DNA of 64,000 nucleotides from Microtetraspora sp. NBRC 16547. Its GTDB lineage: Bacteria; Actinomycetota; Actinomycetes; Streptosporangiales; Streptosporangiaceae. The stretch covers positions 62,001-126,000 of the forward strand of contig NZ_BSSE01000014.1 in NCBI RefSeq assembly GCF_030268965.1, given 5' to 3'. Each line of letters opens with the position of its first letter. Within the stretch, counting starts at the first letter, position 1. Position numbers and translations under genes: made by a program. Below are positions 8,858-18,140 of the stretch, piece by piece. The notes beneath the pieces are model-generated. The model ran no database searches and was not told where the DNA came from. It worked only from the letters and a program-made list of their open reading frames with translations.

Positions 8858-9457
8858 TCAGTCGACGAGCGGCCGGGTGCGAGCGCGCTTCAGCTCGGAG
8901 AATCCCTCGGTGCCCGCGGTCAGGAGCACGCCGTCCCACAGCCGCCCGGCCGCCTCGCCCCGCGGGGTCGGTGTCACTACCGGCCCGAAGAACGCGATCG
9001 TACGGCCGTCCGGTCCGGGCACGTGGACGGCAGGGGTGCCGAGGTCCTCACCGACCGGGTCCAGCCCCTGGTGGTGGCTGATCCGCAGCGCCTCGTCGTG
9101 ATCGGTGCCGTCGGCCGCGTCGGCGAGTTCGGCGGGCAGGCCGATCTCGGTGAGCGCGGCGACGTACAGGTCACGGCCGACGGGCGCCTTCTCCAGGTGG
9201 GTCCGGGTGCCGAGGGCGGTGTAGAGGTCGCGCAGCACCTCGTTGCCGTACTTCTGCTCGGCCGCGACCGCCACCCGCACCGGGCCCCAGGCGTCCGCGA
9301 GCCACGCGCGGTACCACTCCTCGAGGTCGTCGCGGCCGTCGTTCAGCATCGCCAGGCTCATGACGTGGAAGCGCACCCGCACATCGCGCACCCGCTCGAC
9401 TTCGAGCAGCCAGCGGGACGCGATCCAGGCCCATGGGCATTTCGGGTCGAACCCCAC
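8858..9457 (-). CDS. Mycothiol-dependent reductase (Rv2466c-like, DsbA fold), frameshifted at its N-terminus
   Basis: A 199-residue DsbA-fold protein very like Rv2466c, the mycothiol-dependent nitroreductase: DPKCPWAWIASRWLLEV, FHVMSLAMLNDGRDDL, WGPVRVAVAAEQ, SHHQGLDPVGEDLGTP, FFGPVVTPTPRGEAAG. The active site is CPWA, so only the nucleophilic cysteine is present. The real start is probably the GTG at 9474, with AAGGAG upstream and reading V-T-I-A-D-M-W, but a run of four G at 9452-9456 puts that start out of frame with the body. As sequenced, only the in-frame GTG at 9457 can initiate, losing the first beta-strand. Either a sequencing indel or a real disabling frameshift. Confidence 0.82.
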   Translation of the reverse strand: MGFDPKCPWAWIASRWLLEVERVRDVRVRFHVMSLAMLNDGRDDLEEWYRAWLADAWGPVRVAVAAEQKYGNEVLRDLYTALGTRTHLEKAPVGRDLYVAALTEIGLPAELADAADGTDHDEALRISHHQGLDPVGEDLGTPAVHVPGPDGRTIAFFGPVVTPTPRGEAAGRLWDGVLLTAGTEGFSELKRARTRPLVD

Positions 9458-9558
9458 ATGTCCGCGATCGTCACGTCGCCTTCTCCTTGTGTTTCCTCTT
9501 GTTCTGGGCTTCGCTCGCCGGACCGACGAAGTCCGACACGATTACGGTAGAGAGCGGC

Positions 9559-9603
9559 TTGGCCCTACAGGAGAGCCAATTTCGATCGATCTGATTGGGC
9601 CAA
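9559..9603. promoter_or_regulatory. Candidate MocR-type operators, TTGGCCC and TTGGGCCAA
   Basis: TTGGCCC at 9559-9565 and the near-palindromic TTGGGCCAA at 9595-9603 form an inverted pair upstream of the MocR gene and between it and the divergent reductase. MocR-type regulators bind repeated sites of this kind in their own promoters; binding here is inferred. Confidence 0.4.
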
Positions 9604-9617
9604 ATAGGCTTCGTCGG

Positions 9618-11108
9618 GTGGACTTCCATGTGAGCCTCGCCGGCCGGGGCGATCTCGCCGCCCGCATCTACCGGCAGTTCGTCGACGCCATAATCGACGG
9701 TCGGCTCCGGCCGGGAGAGCGCCTGCCGCCGACGCGTGAGCTGGCCCAGCGGCTTGAGGTGTCGCGCAACACGGTGGCCCTGGCGTACGAGCGGTTGGCC
9801 GCGGAGGGCTTCATCGAAGGCCGCGCCGGGGCGGGGACCTTCGTCACCGGCAAGGCAGTGCCCGCCGGCGCCGCGGTCCCCGGGGCGGCGGCCGGAGACG
9901 CGGCCGACCGCCCGCGACGCGGAAGGGCCCCCGGAGACGCCGGCGTGGTGGCGCGCCGCCTGTGGCGGGACCTCCCGACCCCGCTCACCAGGGAGAGACG
10001 GCCCGATCCCGCGTACGACTTCCGGGTGGGCACGCCCGACCCGCGCCTGTTCCCGCTGGCGACGTGGCGACGGCTCGTGGCCGGCGAGCTGCGGCCCTCA
10101 CTCGTCCACGCGGAGAACTACGGCGATCCCGCGGGGCACCCCGCCCTGCGCGCGGCGATCGCCCGGTATATCGGGATATCCCGTTCGGTGCGCACGGAGC
10201 CCGACGACGTCCTCGTCACCCAGGGGGCGCAGCAGGCCCTCGACCTCATCGGCAGGGTGCTGATCGAGCCGGGGGACCACGTGGCCGTCGAGGAGCCCGG
10301 ATATCCTCCGGCCCGACTGCTGTTCAGGTCACTGGGCGCACGGGTGACCGGGGTCCCGGTCGACTCTGAGGGGCTGGACGTCGCCGCCGTCCCCGCCACC
10401 GCACGCTTGGTCTACGTGACACCGTCGCACCAGTTCCCGCTGGGTGCGCCGATGTCGCTCCAACGCCGTGCCGCGCTGCTCGCCTGGGCGGAACGGCACG
10501 GCGCGACGGTGATCGAGGACGACTACGACAGCGAGTTCCGGTTCGGCGGCCGGCCGCTGGAACCACTGCAGAGCCTGGACCGAACCGGGCGGGTCATTTA
10601 TGTCGGGTCATTCTCCAAGACGCTGCTGCCGATGCTGCGCGTCGGATTCGTGGTCGCCCCGGCCTCGCTCCGGTCCGCGCTGCGCAAGGCCAAACAGCTC
10701 ACCGACTGGCACGGCGACGTCGTCACCCAGGCGGCGCTGGCCCGGTTCATCGACGAGGGCCTGCTCGGCCGGCAGATCCGCAAGGCCACGCGCGAGTACG
10801 CGACCCGGCGCGAGCTGATCCTCACGACGCTCCTGCGCGACTTCGCGGACCTGCTCCGGCCCGTGCCGTCCGCGGCGGGTCTGCACCTGTGCGCCCGGCT
10901 GGTTCCCCATGGGAACGCGGGTACGGGCGTCGACGTCGGCGCAGTCGTGGCGCGGGTGAGGCAGGCGGGCGTCGTCGTGGACAACCTCGCCACCTACTAC
11001 GGCGAGGCTCCCGCGCGGCCGGGGCTCGTGCTCGGATACGGGAGGATCCAGACCGAGAGGATCGAGGAGGGCCTCCGCCGCCTGGCGGCGAGCTTCCGCC
11101 CATCCTGA
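9618..11108 (+). CDS. MocR/PdxR-type regulator with aminotransferase domain
   Basis: A 496-residue protein. The N-terminal GntR winged helix (about residues 10-80) has RLPPTRELAQRLEVSRNTV. A linker is followed by a fold-type I aminotransferase domain (about residues 130-496) with TQGAQQALDLI, EDDYDSEFRF, and the PLP-lysine segment YVGSFSKTLLPMLRVG. Such regulators bind PLP or a PLP-amine adduct and act on vitamin B6 or amino-compound genes. The GTG at 9618 gives VDFHVSLAGRGDLAARIYR, the usual family start; the longer frame upstream lacks homology. Divergent from the reductase gene. Its target may be itself or that neighbour. Confidence 0.88.
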   Translation: MDFHVSLAGRGDLAARIYRQFVDAIIDGRLRPGERLPPTRELAQRLEVSRNTVALAYERLAAEGFIEGRAGAGTFVTGKAVPAGAAVPGAAAGDAADRPRRGRAPGDAGVVARRLWRDLPTPLTRERRPDPAYDFRVGTPDPRLFPLATWRRLVAGELRPSLVHAENYGDPAGHPALRAAIARYIGISRSVRTEPDDVLVTQGAQQALDLIGRVLIEPGDHVAVEEPGYPPARLLFRSLGARVTGVPVDSEGLDVAAVPATARLVYVTPSHQFPLGAPMSLQRRAALLAWAERHGATVIEDDYDSEFRFGGRPLEPLQSLDRTGRVIYVGSFSKTLLPMLRVGFVVAPASLRSALRKAKQLTDWHGDVVTQAALARFIDEGLLGRQIRKATREYATRRELILTTLLRDFADLLRPVPSAAGLHLCARLVPHGNAGTGVDVGAVVARVRQAGVVVDNLATYYGEAPARPGLVLGYGRIQTERIEEGLRRLAASFRPS

Positions 11109-11236
11109 TGGGTGACGTGCCCAGCATGGTTGCCGCGCCCGGCGCCGCAGCCGCCGACCTGACGGCGCGCGTACTGCGGGCGCTCACCGACGAATGACGA
11201 GCGGACACGGCTGAGGCCGACCCCGTTTCCCCGATG

Positions 11237-12232
11237 TCAGGCCCGGAACGCGCCCGCCGTATCGGTTCCGGGCGCGACCGCGTTGGCGGCGCGGTAACGG
11301 CTGGGCGGGAGTCCATACCGGCTGGTGAACGCCTCGCGGAGCGTCTCGGCCGAACCGAACCCGCAGCGGCGGGCGACCACGGGCAGGGGCAGCGCGGTCG
11401 AGGCGAGCAGGTGCGCGGCCGCCTCCGTCCGGACCCGCCGGACGAACCTCGCCGGGCTCTCGCCCACATGCGCGCCGAACAGCCGGGCGAGATGGCGCTC
11501 GCTCACCCCGGAGAGCACCGCGAGCGTGGCGGCGCTGAGATCGCCGTCCAGATGAGCGCTGACATGATCGACGACCCGCCGGACGACCGCGTGTTCGGGG
11601 GAGGGAGGGGCGACGAACATGCTCATCTGCGCCTGGTTGCCCGGCCGTTGCAGGTAGGTCACCAGGGCTCGTGCGACGTCCCTGGCCAGTTCGGGGCCAT
11701 GATCTTCGTCGATGAACGCGAGCGTCAGGTCGAGCGCGCTCGTGACCCCGGCCGCCGTGGACACCTGGCCGTCACGGATATAGATCGGCGCCGGATCCAC
11801 GATCACGTCCGGGTGCCGCAACGCCAGCCGGCGCGCGTACGCCCAGTGCGTGGTGGCCCTGCGCCCGGCGAGCAGGCCGGCGGCGGCGAGAATGCTCGCG
11901 CCCGTGCACACCGAGGCGACCCGGCGGCTCTCCCCGGCCAGTCGCCGTATGTGGGCGACCAGCCGCCGGTCCCCGGCCGCGGTCTCGTGCCCGTCCCCGC
12001 CGGACACGACGAGCGTGTCGATCGGGCCGGTCAGGCGTTCCAGCCGTTCCTGCCCGTGCAGGACGAGTCCGCTCCCGCAGGTGATCGCGCGCCCGCCCGG
12101 CGTGGCTACGCTGATCCGGTACGGCGGCCGCCCGCCGAGCCGGTTGGCGGCGTGCAGAGGGGTCGTCACCCCGGCGATGTCCAGGAGTTCGGCGTCCTCG
12201 TACCCCACCACGACGACCCGCCGTTCGATCAC
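11237..12232 (-). CDS. GlxA-family AraC-type regulator with DJ-1/PfpI domain
   Basis: A 331-residue protein. The N-terminal DJ-1/PfpI-like domain (residues 1 to about 180) has VVVVGYEDAELLDIAGV, VVSGGDGHE and the cysteine elbow VASVCTGASILAAAGLL. The C-terminal AraC domain (about 225-320) has two helix-turn-helix units, LSAATLAVLSGVSERHLARL and VARRCGFGSAETLREAF. The GTG at 12232 has AAAGGGG upstream. It is divergent from a stand-alone DJ-1 family gene at 12583, with a gene relic between them. The ligand is unknown. Confidence 0.9.
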   Translation of the reverse strand: MIERRVVVVGYEDAELLDIAGVTTPLHAANRLGGRPPYRISVATPGGRAITCGSGLVLHGQERLERLTGPIDTLVVSGGDGHETAAGDRRLVAHIRRLAGESRRVASVCTGASILAAAGLLAGRRATTHWAYARRLALRHPDVIVDPAPIYIRDGQVSTAAGVTSALDLTLAFIDEDHGPELARDVARALVTYLQRPGNQAQMSMFVAPPSPEHAVVRRVVDHVSAHLDGDLSAATLAVLSGVSERHLARLFGAHVGESPARFVRRVRTEAAAHLLASTALPLPVVARRCGFGSAETLREAFTSRYGLPPSRYRAANAVAPGTDTAGAFRA

Positions 12233-12266
12233 CGTTCGCCCCTTTCTTCAGATTTCCTCGCCCCTG

Positions 12267-12464
12267 ACATCCTGGCCCGTCGCCGAGTCCCTCTCGGCGT
12301 TCACCGTCCGCTGCCGGGTGCCCGCCGGTCCGAACGACGGTGAGAAGGAGGTCGGCGAGCGGGCGATGGCGACGCTGGACGCGCACGGCCATGCCTACCG
12401 GTTCTCCGCGTCGCGGTGACGGACATGCGACATCAAGATCCCCTGGAAGCGTCATCGGGCGTGA
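12267..12464 (+). pseudogene. Decayed 3' end of a small gene (possibly DUF6204)
   Basis: A protein-like stretch reads LSAFTVRCRVPAGPNDGEK then GERAMATLDAHGHAYRFSAS, stops at 12418-12420, and continues in two other frames as VTDM and DIKIPWKRHRA before a TGA at 12462. Repairing two small indels gives one C-terminus of DUF6204-like character (alternating FTVR strand, a helix, then YRFSAS and VTDM). The family name is tentative; the frameshifted coding character is what is seen. No start or 5' part is recognisable. Confidence 0.35.
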
Positions 12465-12582
12465 CTCGCGGAACCGATCGCTCGGCCTGAGGCGGGGGTC
12501 TGATGGACAGGGATCCCAGGATTTCGGACCTCCCGCTGCGCCTGGCTTGAGACGCCGGCGGAGGCGGTGTGAGCGTGGGGGC

Positions 12583-13287
12583 ATGACGAAGACCCACGTG
12601 ACGAAGACCATCGCTTTCGTGCTCTATCCCGGGCTGACCGCGCTCGACGTCGTCGGGCCGCTCCAGGTCCTCAGCGGCCTCGCCCAGTTCGACCCGGCGT
12701 ACCGGGTCGTGGTCCTTGCGAAGGACACGGCTCCGTTGCCCAGTGACACGCCTCTCGCCCTGGCGGCGAGCCACACCTTCGACGAGATCGCCGAAGCCGA
12801 CGTACTGGTCGTTCCGGGAGGCACCGAGGGCACGCTGGCCGCGCTCGCCGACGACACACTGCTGGGGTGGATCCGGCACGCGGCGGCGGGCGCCGAGGTC
12901 GTGGGGTCGGTGTGCACCGGCTCGCTGCTGCTGGGCGCCGCGGGACTGCTGGAGGGGCGCCGGGCCACCAGCCACTGGGCGATGCGGCACCTGCTGGAGC
13001 GGTTCGGCGCCGTCCCGGTCGCCGAGCGCTGGGTGGAGGACGGTCCGTTCATCACCGCGGCGGGCGTGGCCGCCGGGATCGACATGGCCCTCGCTCTGGT
13101 GGAACGGCTGGCGGGGGAGGAGATGGCCCGGATGGTCCAGCTCTGGATCGAGTACGACCCCCAGCCGCCGCTCGGCGGGATCGACTGGGACAAGGTGGAC
13201 ATCCCGTCCTACCGTCCCATCGCAGACGGTCTGCTCGCCTCCACGCTGGCCGGTCATCCCGAACTGCTGGCACGCCTGACGGCCTGA
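12583..13287 (+). CDS. DJ-1/PfpI family protein
   Basis: A 234-residue single-domain DJ-1/PfpI protein with TIAFVLYPGLTALDVVGPLQ, the acidic segment VLVVPGGTEGT and the nucleophile elbow VGSVCTGSLLLGAAGLLEGR, in which the cysteine is conserved. HWAMRHLLERFGAVPV and TAAGVAAGIDMAL are family-typical. Related proteins include isonitrile hydratases and glyoxalase-III-like enzymes; the exact reaction cannot be told. The ATG at 12583 fits the family start; the frame remains open upstream but is non-homologous. It has its own promoter region, adjacent to the relic at 12267-12464. Confidence 0.88.
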   Translation: MTKTHVTKTIAFVLYPGLTALDVVGPLQVLSGLAQFDPAYRVVVLAKDTAPLPSDTPLALAASHTFDEIAEADVLVVPGGTEGTLAALADDTLLGWIRHAAAGAEVVGSVCTGSLLLGAAGLLEGRRATSHWAMRHLLERFGAVPVAERWVEDGPFITAAGVAAGIDMALALVERLAGEEMARMVQLWIEYDPQPPLGGIDWDKVDIPSYRPIADGLLASTLAGHPELLARLTA

Positions 13288-13362
13288 CCTCGACCCTCCG
13301 GGCGCCCCGCCTTCCCCGCGACACCGCCCATATAAATCGGGATATCTCCATTAAAGTTGGAC

Positions 13363-13375
13363 AAGCGTACCGCTT
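13363..13375. promoter_or_regulatory. Inverted repeat AAGCG-TAC-CGCTT upstream of the SMR pump
   Basis: A perfect 5-bp inverted repeat with a 3-bp centre in an AT-rich stretch, ending just before the ribosome site GGAGGT (13380-13385) of the SMR gene. It is well placed to be the operator for the TetR regulator encoded by the second gene of the operon. Confidence 0.4.
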
Positions 13376-13390
13376 TTATGGAGGTCACCC

Positions 13391-13714
13391 ATGGCATGGC
13401 TCCTGCTCGCCGCCGCGATCGCCTCGGAGGTCGTCGCGACCACCGCTCTGAAATTCAGCGACGGGCTGAGTCACAAGGGGTGGTCCGTCTTGGTGATCGT
13501 CGGGTACATCGCCTCCTTCGTACTGCTGGCCAGAGCCCTGAAGCTGCAGATGCCGCTCGGTGTCGCGTACGCGGTGTGGTCCGGAGTGGGCACCGCCGTT
13601 ATCGCCGTGATCGGGATGGCTTTCCTGGGCGAGCACATGAATCCGGCGAAGATCGGCGGCATCCTGCTGATCATCGGTGGTGTCGTGCTCCTGAACCTGG
13701 CGGGCGCTCATTGA
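13391..13714 (+). CDS. SMR family multidrug efflux protein
   Basis: A 107-residue membrane protein with four helices, a full-length small multidrug resistance transporter. The essential proton/drug-coupling glutamate is in MAWLLLAAAIASEVVATTAL (Glu13), and the family segment GVAYAVWSGVGTAVIAVIG with the conserved Trp is present. It exports lipophilic cations in exchange for protons, normally as a dimer. A strong GGAGGT site precedes the ATG. The stop codon overlaps the TTG start of the next gene, a TetR regulator, giving a pump-regulator operon. Confidence 0.93.
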   Translation: MAWLLLAAAIASEVVATTALKFSDGLSHKGWSVLVIVGYIASFVLLARALKLQMPLGVAYAVWSGVGTAVIAVIGMAFLGEHMNPAKIGGILLIIGGVVLLNLAGAH

Positions 13715-14319
13715 GTGGGCGGGTCCCGCGCGGGGACGGCGGGAAGCCGGGACGCAAGCCGCAGGAGAGGGCGCTGCGCCGCAAGGAGGCGCTGCTCGAC
13801 GCGGCCGTCGCTCTGCTGGGCGAGGGCGGTTTCACGGCGGTGACCCACCGGGCGGTCGCCGAACGGGCGGGCGTGCCGCTCGCGGCGACCACCTACTACT
13901 TCTCCTCGCGGGACGAACTGGTGGCCCAGGCCTTCGCCGTGCTGGTCGAACGCGACCTGCGGCTGATGCGGGACTCTCTCACCCGGGCCTGCGGCGACTC
14001 GCTCGACGAGCTGGCCCGGACGCTCGTGCGGACGTACGCGTCGGACAGAGGCCGCCAGCTCGGGCTCTGGGAGCTGTACCTGCAGGCGGGCCGTGAGCCC
14101 GCCCTGCAGCACATCGCCCGAGCCTGGACCGACGGGTGGGACGACATCGTACGCACGCTACTCGACCGGTCCGGCCACCCCTGCGGCCGGTCCGAGGTCC
14201 GCTTCGTCGCGACCCTGGTGTCGGGTTTCTGGCTGGAGCACATCGTCGAGGCCCGCCCTGGGGCGCTGGAGCAGGCCGCGGACATGGTCACCCGCGCGCT
14301 CCGCGCGATCAGCACATGA
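13711..14319 (+). CDS. TetR family regulator of the SMR pump
   Basis: A 202-residue TetR protein with a basic N-terminal tail (GRKPQERALRRKEALLDAA), then the helix-turn-helix GGFTAVTHRAVAERAGVPLA and TTYYFSSRDELVAQA. The TTG start at 13711 overlaps the SMR stop codon (TTGA), indicating translational coupling. The C-terminal domain (TLVSGFWLEHIVEARPGALE) resembles TetR_C groups found next to efflux pumps. It probably represses its own operon, with the inverted repeat at 13363 as candidate operator. Confidence 0.88.
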   Translation: MSGRVPRGDGGKPGRKPQERALRRKEALLDAAVALLGEGGFTAVTHRAVAERAGVPLAATTYYFSSRDELVAQAFAVLVERDLRLMRDSLTRACGDSLDELARTLVRTYASDRGRQLGLWELYLQAGREPALQHIARAWTDGWDDIVRTLLDRSGHPCGRSEVRFVATLVSGFWLEHIVEARPGALEQAADMVTRALRAIST

Positions 14320-14336
14320 ACTGGACAATTCCCGGC

Positions 14337-14597
14337 TCAGGCCGTCGGGGCTTGCGAGCCCTGGTCCGATGGCTGTACGAGGCAGGCCAGCCCTTCGATC
14401 AGGGGGCTGGGCTCCAGGGACGGATCGAGCGCTCGCTGGAGCAGGTATCCGTCGATGGCAGCGGTGATGGTCACAGAAGCGGCTACGGGATGAGCCACGC
14501 CGCACTTGGTGAGCCACTCGAACAGTAGCTGTCGCAGTTCGGCCAGCGCGGCGGCGCGGCAAGCATCGGCGCTTCCGGCGGGAGCGCTCGGGTACAC
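14337..14597 (-). pseudogene. C-terminal remnant of a TetR regulator
   Basis: The 86-residue frame reads LAELRQLLFEWLTK and then ASVTITAAIDGYLLQRALDP, ending GLACLVQP. This is the typical end of a TetR effector domain. There is no helix-turn-helix: upstream the frame is unrelated and ends at the palindrome near 14639-14670. The gene appears truncated at its 5' side. If expressed it would lack DNA binding. Confidence 0.55.
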
Positions 14598-14638
14598 AAT
14601 CCCGGCCGCTCTCCGTGCCGCTGCGTGGCCCGGTACTC

Positions 14639-14670
14639 GTGACGGCGGCGCCGATCGGCGCCGCCGTCAC
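14639..14670. repeat. 32-bp perfect palindrome
   Basis: The two 16-base halves, GTGACGGCGGCGCCGA and its exact complement, abut with no spacer, an unusually long perfect palindrome. It lies next to the broken TetR fragment. It could act as a bidirectional terminator or be the scar of a rearrangement; neither is shown. Confidence 0.6.
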
Positions 14671-14787
14671 CCTGAGCCGACGCCCGCCACCACTGGTCAG
14701 GATCTTCGCGATCGACCTGGTCCACGAGCTTGTCCGCACTGGGCGCGCTTGAGGAGGTGGAGCGCATTCGCCGCGACGCTCTCGTGC

Positions 14788-14812
14788 TGTCGGATCGATG
14801 ACGACCGGCGTC
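14788..14812 (+). promoter_or_regulatory. Candidate ECF42-dependent promoter
   Basis: TGTCGG, 15 bases, then CGTC lies about 115 bp upstream of the RibD-like/DGPF/sigma operon. ECF42 sigma factors are known to prefer TGTCGA-like -35 and CG(A/T)C-like -10 elements and to control their own operons. A second TGTCGG occurs at 14846. The match is approximate. Confidence 0.35.
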
Positions 14813-14925
14813 CCGGAAAATTCTTCAAAGAAGTCCGGGAGGAGGTGTCGGATCGGGGCGGTGGTGTTCGTAGCAGGGGTGAGGCCGCCCACAAGGGGCG
14901 GCGCCAAGGCAAAGGAACCGCGATC

Positions 14926-15534
14926 ATGAAGCTGACGACCATGACTCAGGTCACCCTCGATGGAGTGATGCAGGGAAACGGGGCCGCGTCGGATGACCGC
15001 AGGAACGGATTCGAGCGCGGCGGATGGGCCCGGGGGGCGGGTGACGACGAGACCAGGACGTTCATCACGCAGACCTACCAGCGCGCCGAGGCGTTCCTGT
15101 TCGGCCGGCGCACCTACGAGTTGTTCGCCGGCTCCTGGGGATCAATCGACCAGATGCGCGCACATCCCATCGGCGTGGCCTTGAACGAGGCCCCCAAGTA
15201 CGTTGCCTCGACCACGCTCACCGCGCCGCGTTGGGAGGACACGACCGTTCTCCGCGGTGACCTCGCGGCGGCCATCAGTGAGCTGAAGGCCAAGCCCGGG
15301 GGTGAGCTGCAGGTGCACGGCAGTGGCGCCCTGACCCGGTGGCTGCTGGAGAACGATCTGGTCGACGAGATGACTCTGATTGTTGTTCCCGTGGTTCTCG
15401 GCCAGGGCGTGCGGTTGTTCCCGGAGACCGGTCCGGATCTTGCGTTCGACCTGGTCGAGTCGCGGGTCGACTCGAAGGGCGTGACGATCCAGGTCTACCG
15501 GCCGGCCGGGCGCCCGCGGTATGCAACGGCTTGA
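14926..15534 (+). CDS. RibD C-terminal/dihydrofolate-reductase-like protein
   Basis: A 202-residue protein of the RibD C-terminal (YyaP/YwjB-like) family: MTQVTLDGVMQGNG at the start, FLFGRRTYELFAGSWG, LQVHGSGALTRWLLENDLVDE and PVVLGQGVRLFPE. These proteins have a DHFR-like NADPH-binding fold but mostly unknown substrates. An AAAGGA site precedes the ATG. It begins an operon with a DGPF protein and an ECF42 sigma factor, an arrangement repeatedly found for ECF42 loci, so it is probably a sigma-controlled reductase. Confidence 0.9.
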   Translation: MKLTTMTQVTLDGVMQGNGAASDDRRNGFERGGWARGAGDDETRTFITQTYQRAEAFLFGRRTYELFAGSWGSIDQMRAHPIGVALNEAPKYVASTTLTAPRWEDTTVLRGDLAAAISELKAKPGGELQVHGSGALTRWLLENDLVDEMTLIVVPVVLGQGVRLFPETGPDLAFDLVESRVDSKGVTIQVYRPAGRPRYATA

Positions 15535-15587
15535 AGTCCCTGACCACCGAACCATGCTGTCTTGACACCACAGGAGATGATCTTTAG

Positions 15588-15907
15588 ATGCAGTACCTGG
15601 TTTCCGTGATCGATGACAAGAGCAATCCCGGCAGCACGGACAGGCGGCCTGCCATCAGCGCGTTCAACGAACGACTGATCGCCGAGGGCTACTGGGTTTT
15701 CGCGGGCGGACTCGCCTCGCCCGACACGGCCACCGTCATCGACAACCGGGGCGAGCAGGCGGTGTTCAGCGACGGGCCTTTCGTGGAGTCGAAGGAGTAC
15801 CTCGCCGGCGTCTGGGTGTGGGAGGCCCCCGATCTGGATGTGGCGCTCAAGCTCGCCGCCGAGGCGTCGAAGGTCTGCGATCGGAAGGTCGAGGTGCGGC
15901 CGTTCCT

Positions 15908-15911
<4 letters not shown>
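15588..15911 (+). CDS. DGPF (YCII-related) protein, ECF42 partner
   Basis: A 107-residue YCII-related protein with the signature DGPF in FSDGPFVESKEYLAG and an N-terminal MQYLVSVIDD strand. DGPF proteins are the standard genomic partners of ECF42 sigma factors; their exact role is unresolved. An AGGAG site lies upstream, and the stop codon overlaps the GTG of the sigma gene (GTGA), so the two are translationally coupled. Confidence 0.9.
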
Positions 15912-17140
<1,229 letters not shown>

Positions 17141-17476
17141 CGCCCGCGCTTGAAGAGCGCACTTGATACAGCGATGAAAGGCGACGCGGAACGCTGCACT
17201 ATTGACATGTTCAGACGCCAACCCTTCTCGCCGAGCAACGGCGCAGGATTCGGGGGCGCCGGGTTGCGGCGGCCGTAGAGACGCGGCCTGTTGTCGACCG
17301 GCCGCGACTCTGCCGCCGCGCGGCCGAGGCGATCCGCCTGCGCGCGTCCGCCGAAGCGGACAAACCACCGAATGCTCCGATGCCTCCGCGGCAAGGATCA
17401 TCAGCGAGGTCAGCCGCGCGGGTACAGAATCGTGGGCCCGTATTTCCTCGAGCGCTCACGATGGGAAAATAGAGAC
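17141..17476. other. Intergenic stretch, no gene seen
   Basis: This 336-bp stretch separates the sigma operon from a low-GC orphan gene. Frames on both strands are open but arginine/alanine-rich and unlike protein. The composition falls in GC towards 17450, marking the edge of a compositionally different segment. Confidence 0.4.
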
Positions 17477-18007
17477 ATGGTGATGATCCTAGAGTTGCCA
17501 CTCGCTCAGAGCGTACAAGAATTGGATCTTGAGTGCGAGGGTGAGCCCAAAGCGAGACTTCGCCCTAGAGCATCGGAGCGTTCGTGGGCTCCCCAGCACT
17601 CCATTGCCGAGCGAATACCACTTGTGATCGAGGCGCAGGTCCACTGGAGTGCAACGCCTTCTCCCCGAAGATTACAGCGCCTTTCAGGCCAGTTCACCAC
17701 CATCATATGGGGAGTTCTTCCATCACCTTCCAGCAAAATAGAGGTGTCATTCACGCCCGCGCACCTTTTCGGTCGGTTGGTCAAGCATAAGCGCGTTTTG
17801 GCGCTGACGCTTGGAGAAATCGCCTGGGCGGCAGAAGCTACAGGTAATTTCTCTATTGCGAAGATAAGGGTCAACGGCCAAGAGGTGGCAACTCGCAAGC
17901 TCCCAAGAAAACCAAACGCCAACCTGATCACTCGTATTGCTCGAATGACTAGGTTGGCGCATAGGCCCAAGCGCGGGACTGCTACTTATTCAGGGCCAAA
18001 GGGTTAG
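17477..18007 (+). CDS. Orphan hypothetical protein in a low-GC segment
   Basis: A 176-residue reading frame that I do not recognise. It starts MVMILELPLAQSVQELDLEC and includes a protein-like core, VLALTLGEIAWAAEATGN then SIAKIRVNGQEVATRKL. The base composition (many A/T third positions) is clearly lower in GC than the flanking genes, suggesting recent acquisition. No domain, signal peptide or membrane helix is evident. It lies between the sigma operon and transposase debris. An overlapping minus-strand frame (17506-17970) is less protein-like. Whether it is a real gene is uncertain. Confidence 0.4.
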   Translation: MVMILELPLAQSVQELDLECEGEPKARLRPRASERSWAPQHSIAERIPLVIEAQVHWSATPSPRRLQRLSGQFTTIIWGVLPSPSSKIEVSFTPAHLFGRLVKHKRVLALTLGEIAWAAEATGNFSIAKIRVNGQEVATRKLPRKPNANLITRIARMTRLAHRPKRGTATYSGPKG

Positions 18008-18140
18008 CAGGGCGACCCTATGGCGCGACGACCCGGGTCGGACTAGCGCGGGCAGGTAAGAGCACACCCATCGTGGCCGTGCGGCGCGCTGGGCGGGGCT
18101 GTGTGATCGCCCTGGTCAGCGACATGACTGTCCCTTTCTC

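Noticed and set aside
11109-11197. 29-codon ORF MGDVPSMVAAPGAAAADLTA after the MocR gene
   Set aside because: Too short and alanine-rich; no ribosome site and no recognisable family. Could be the tail of a lost gene, but not supportable.
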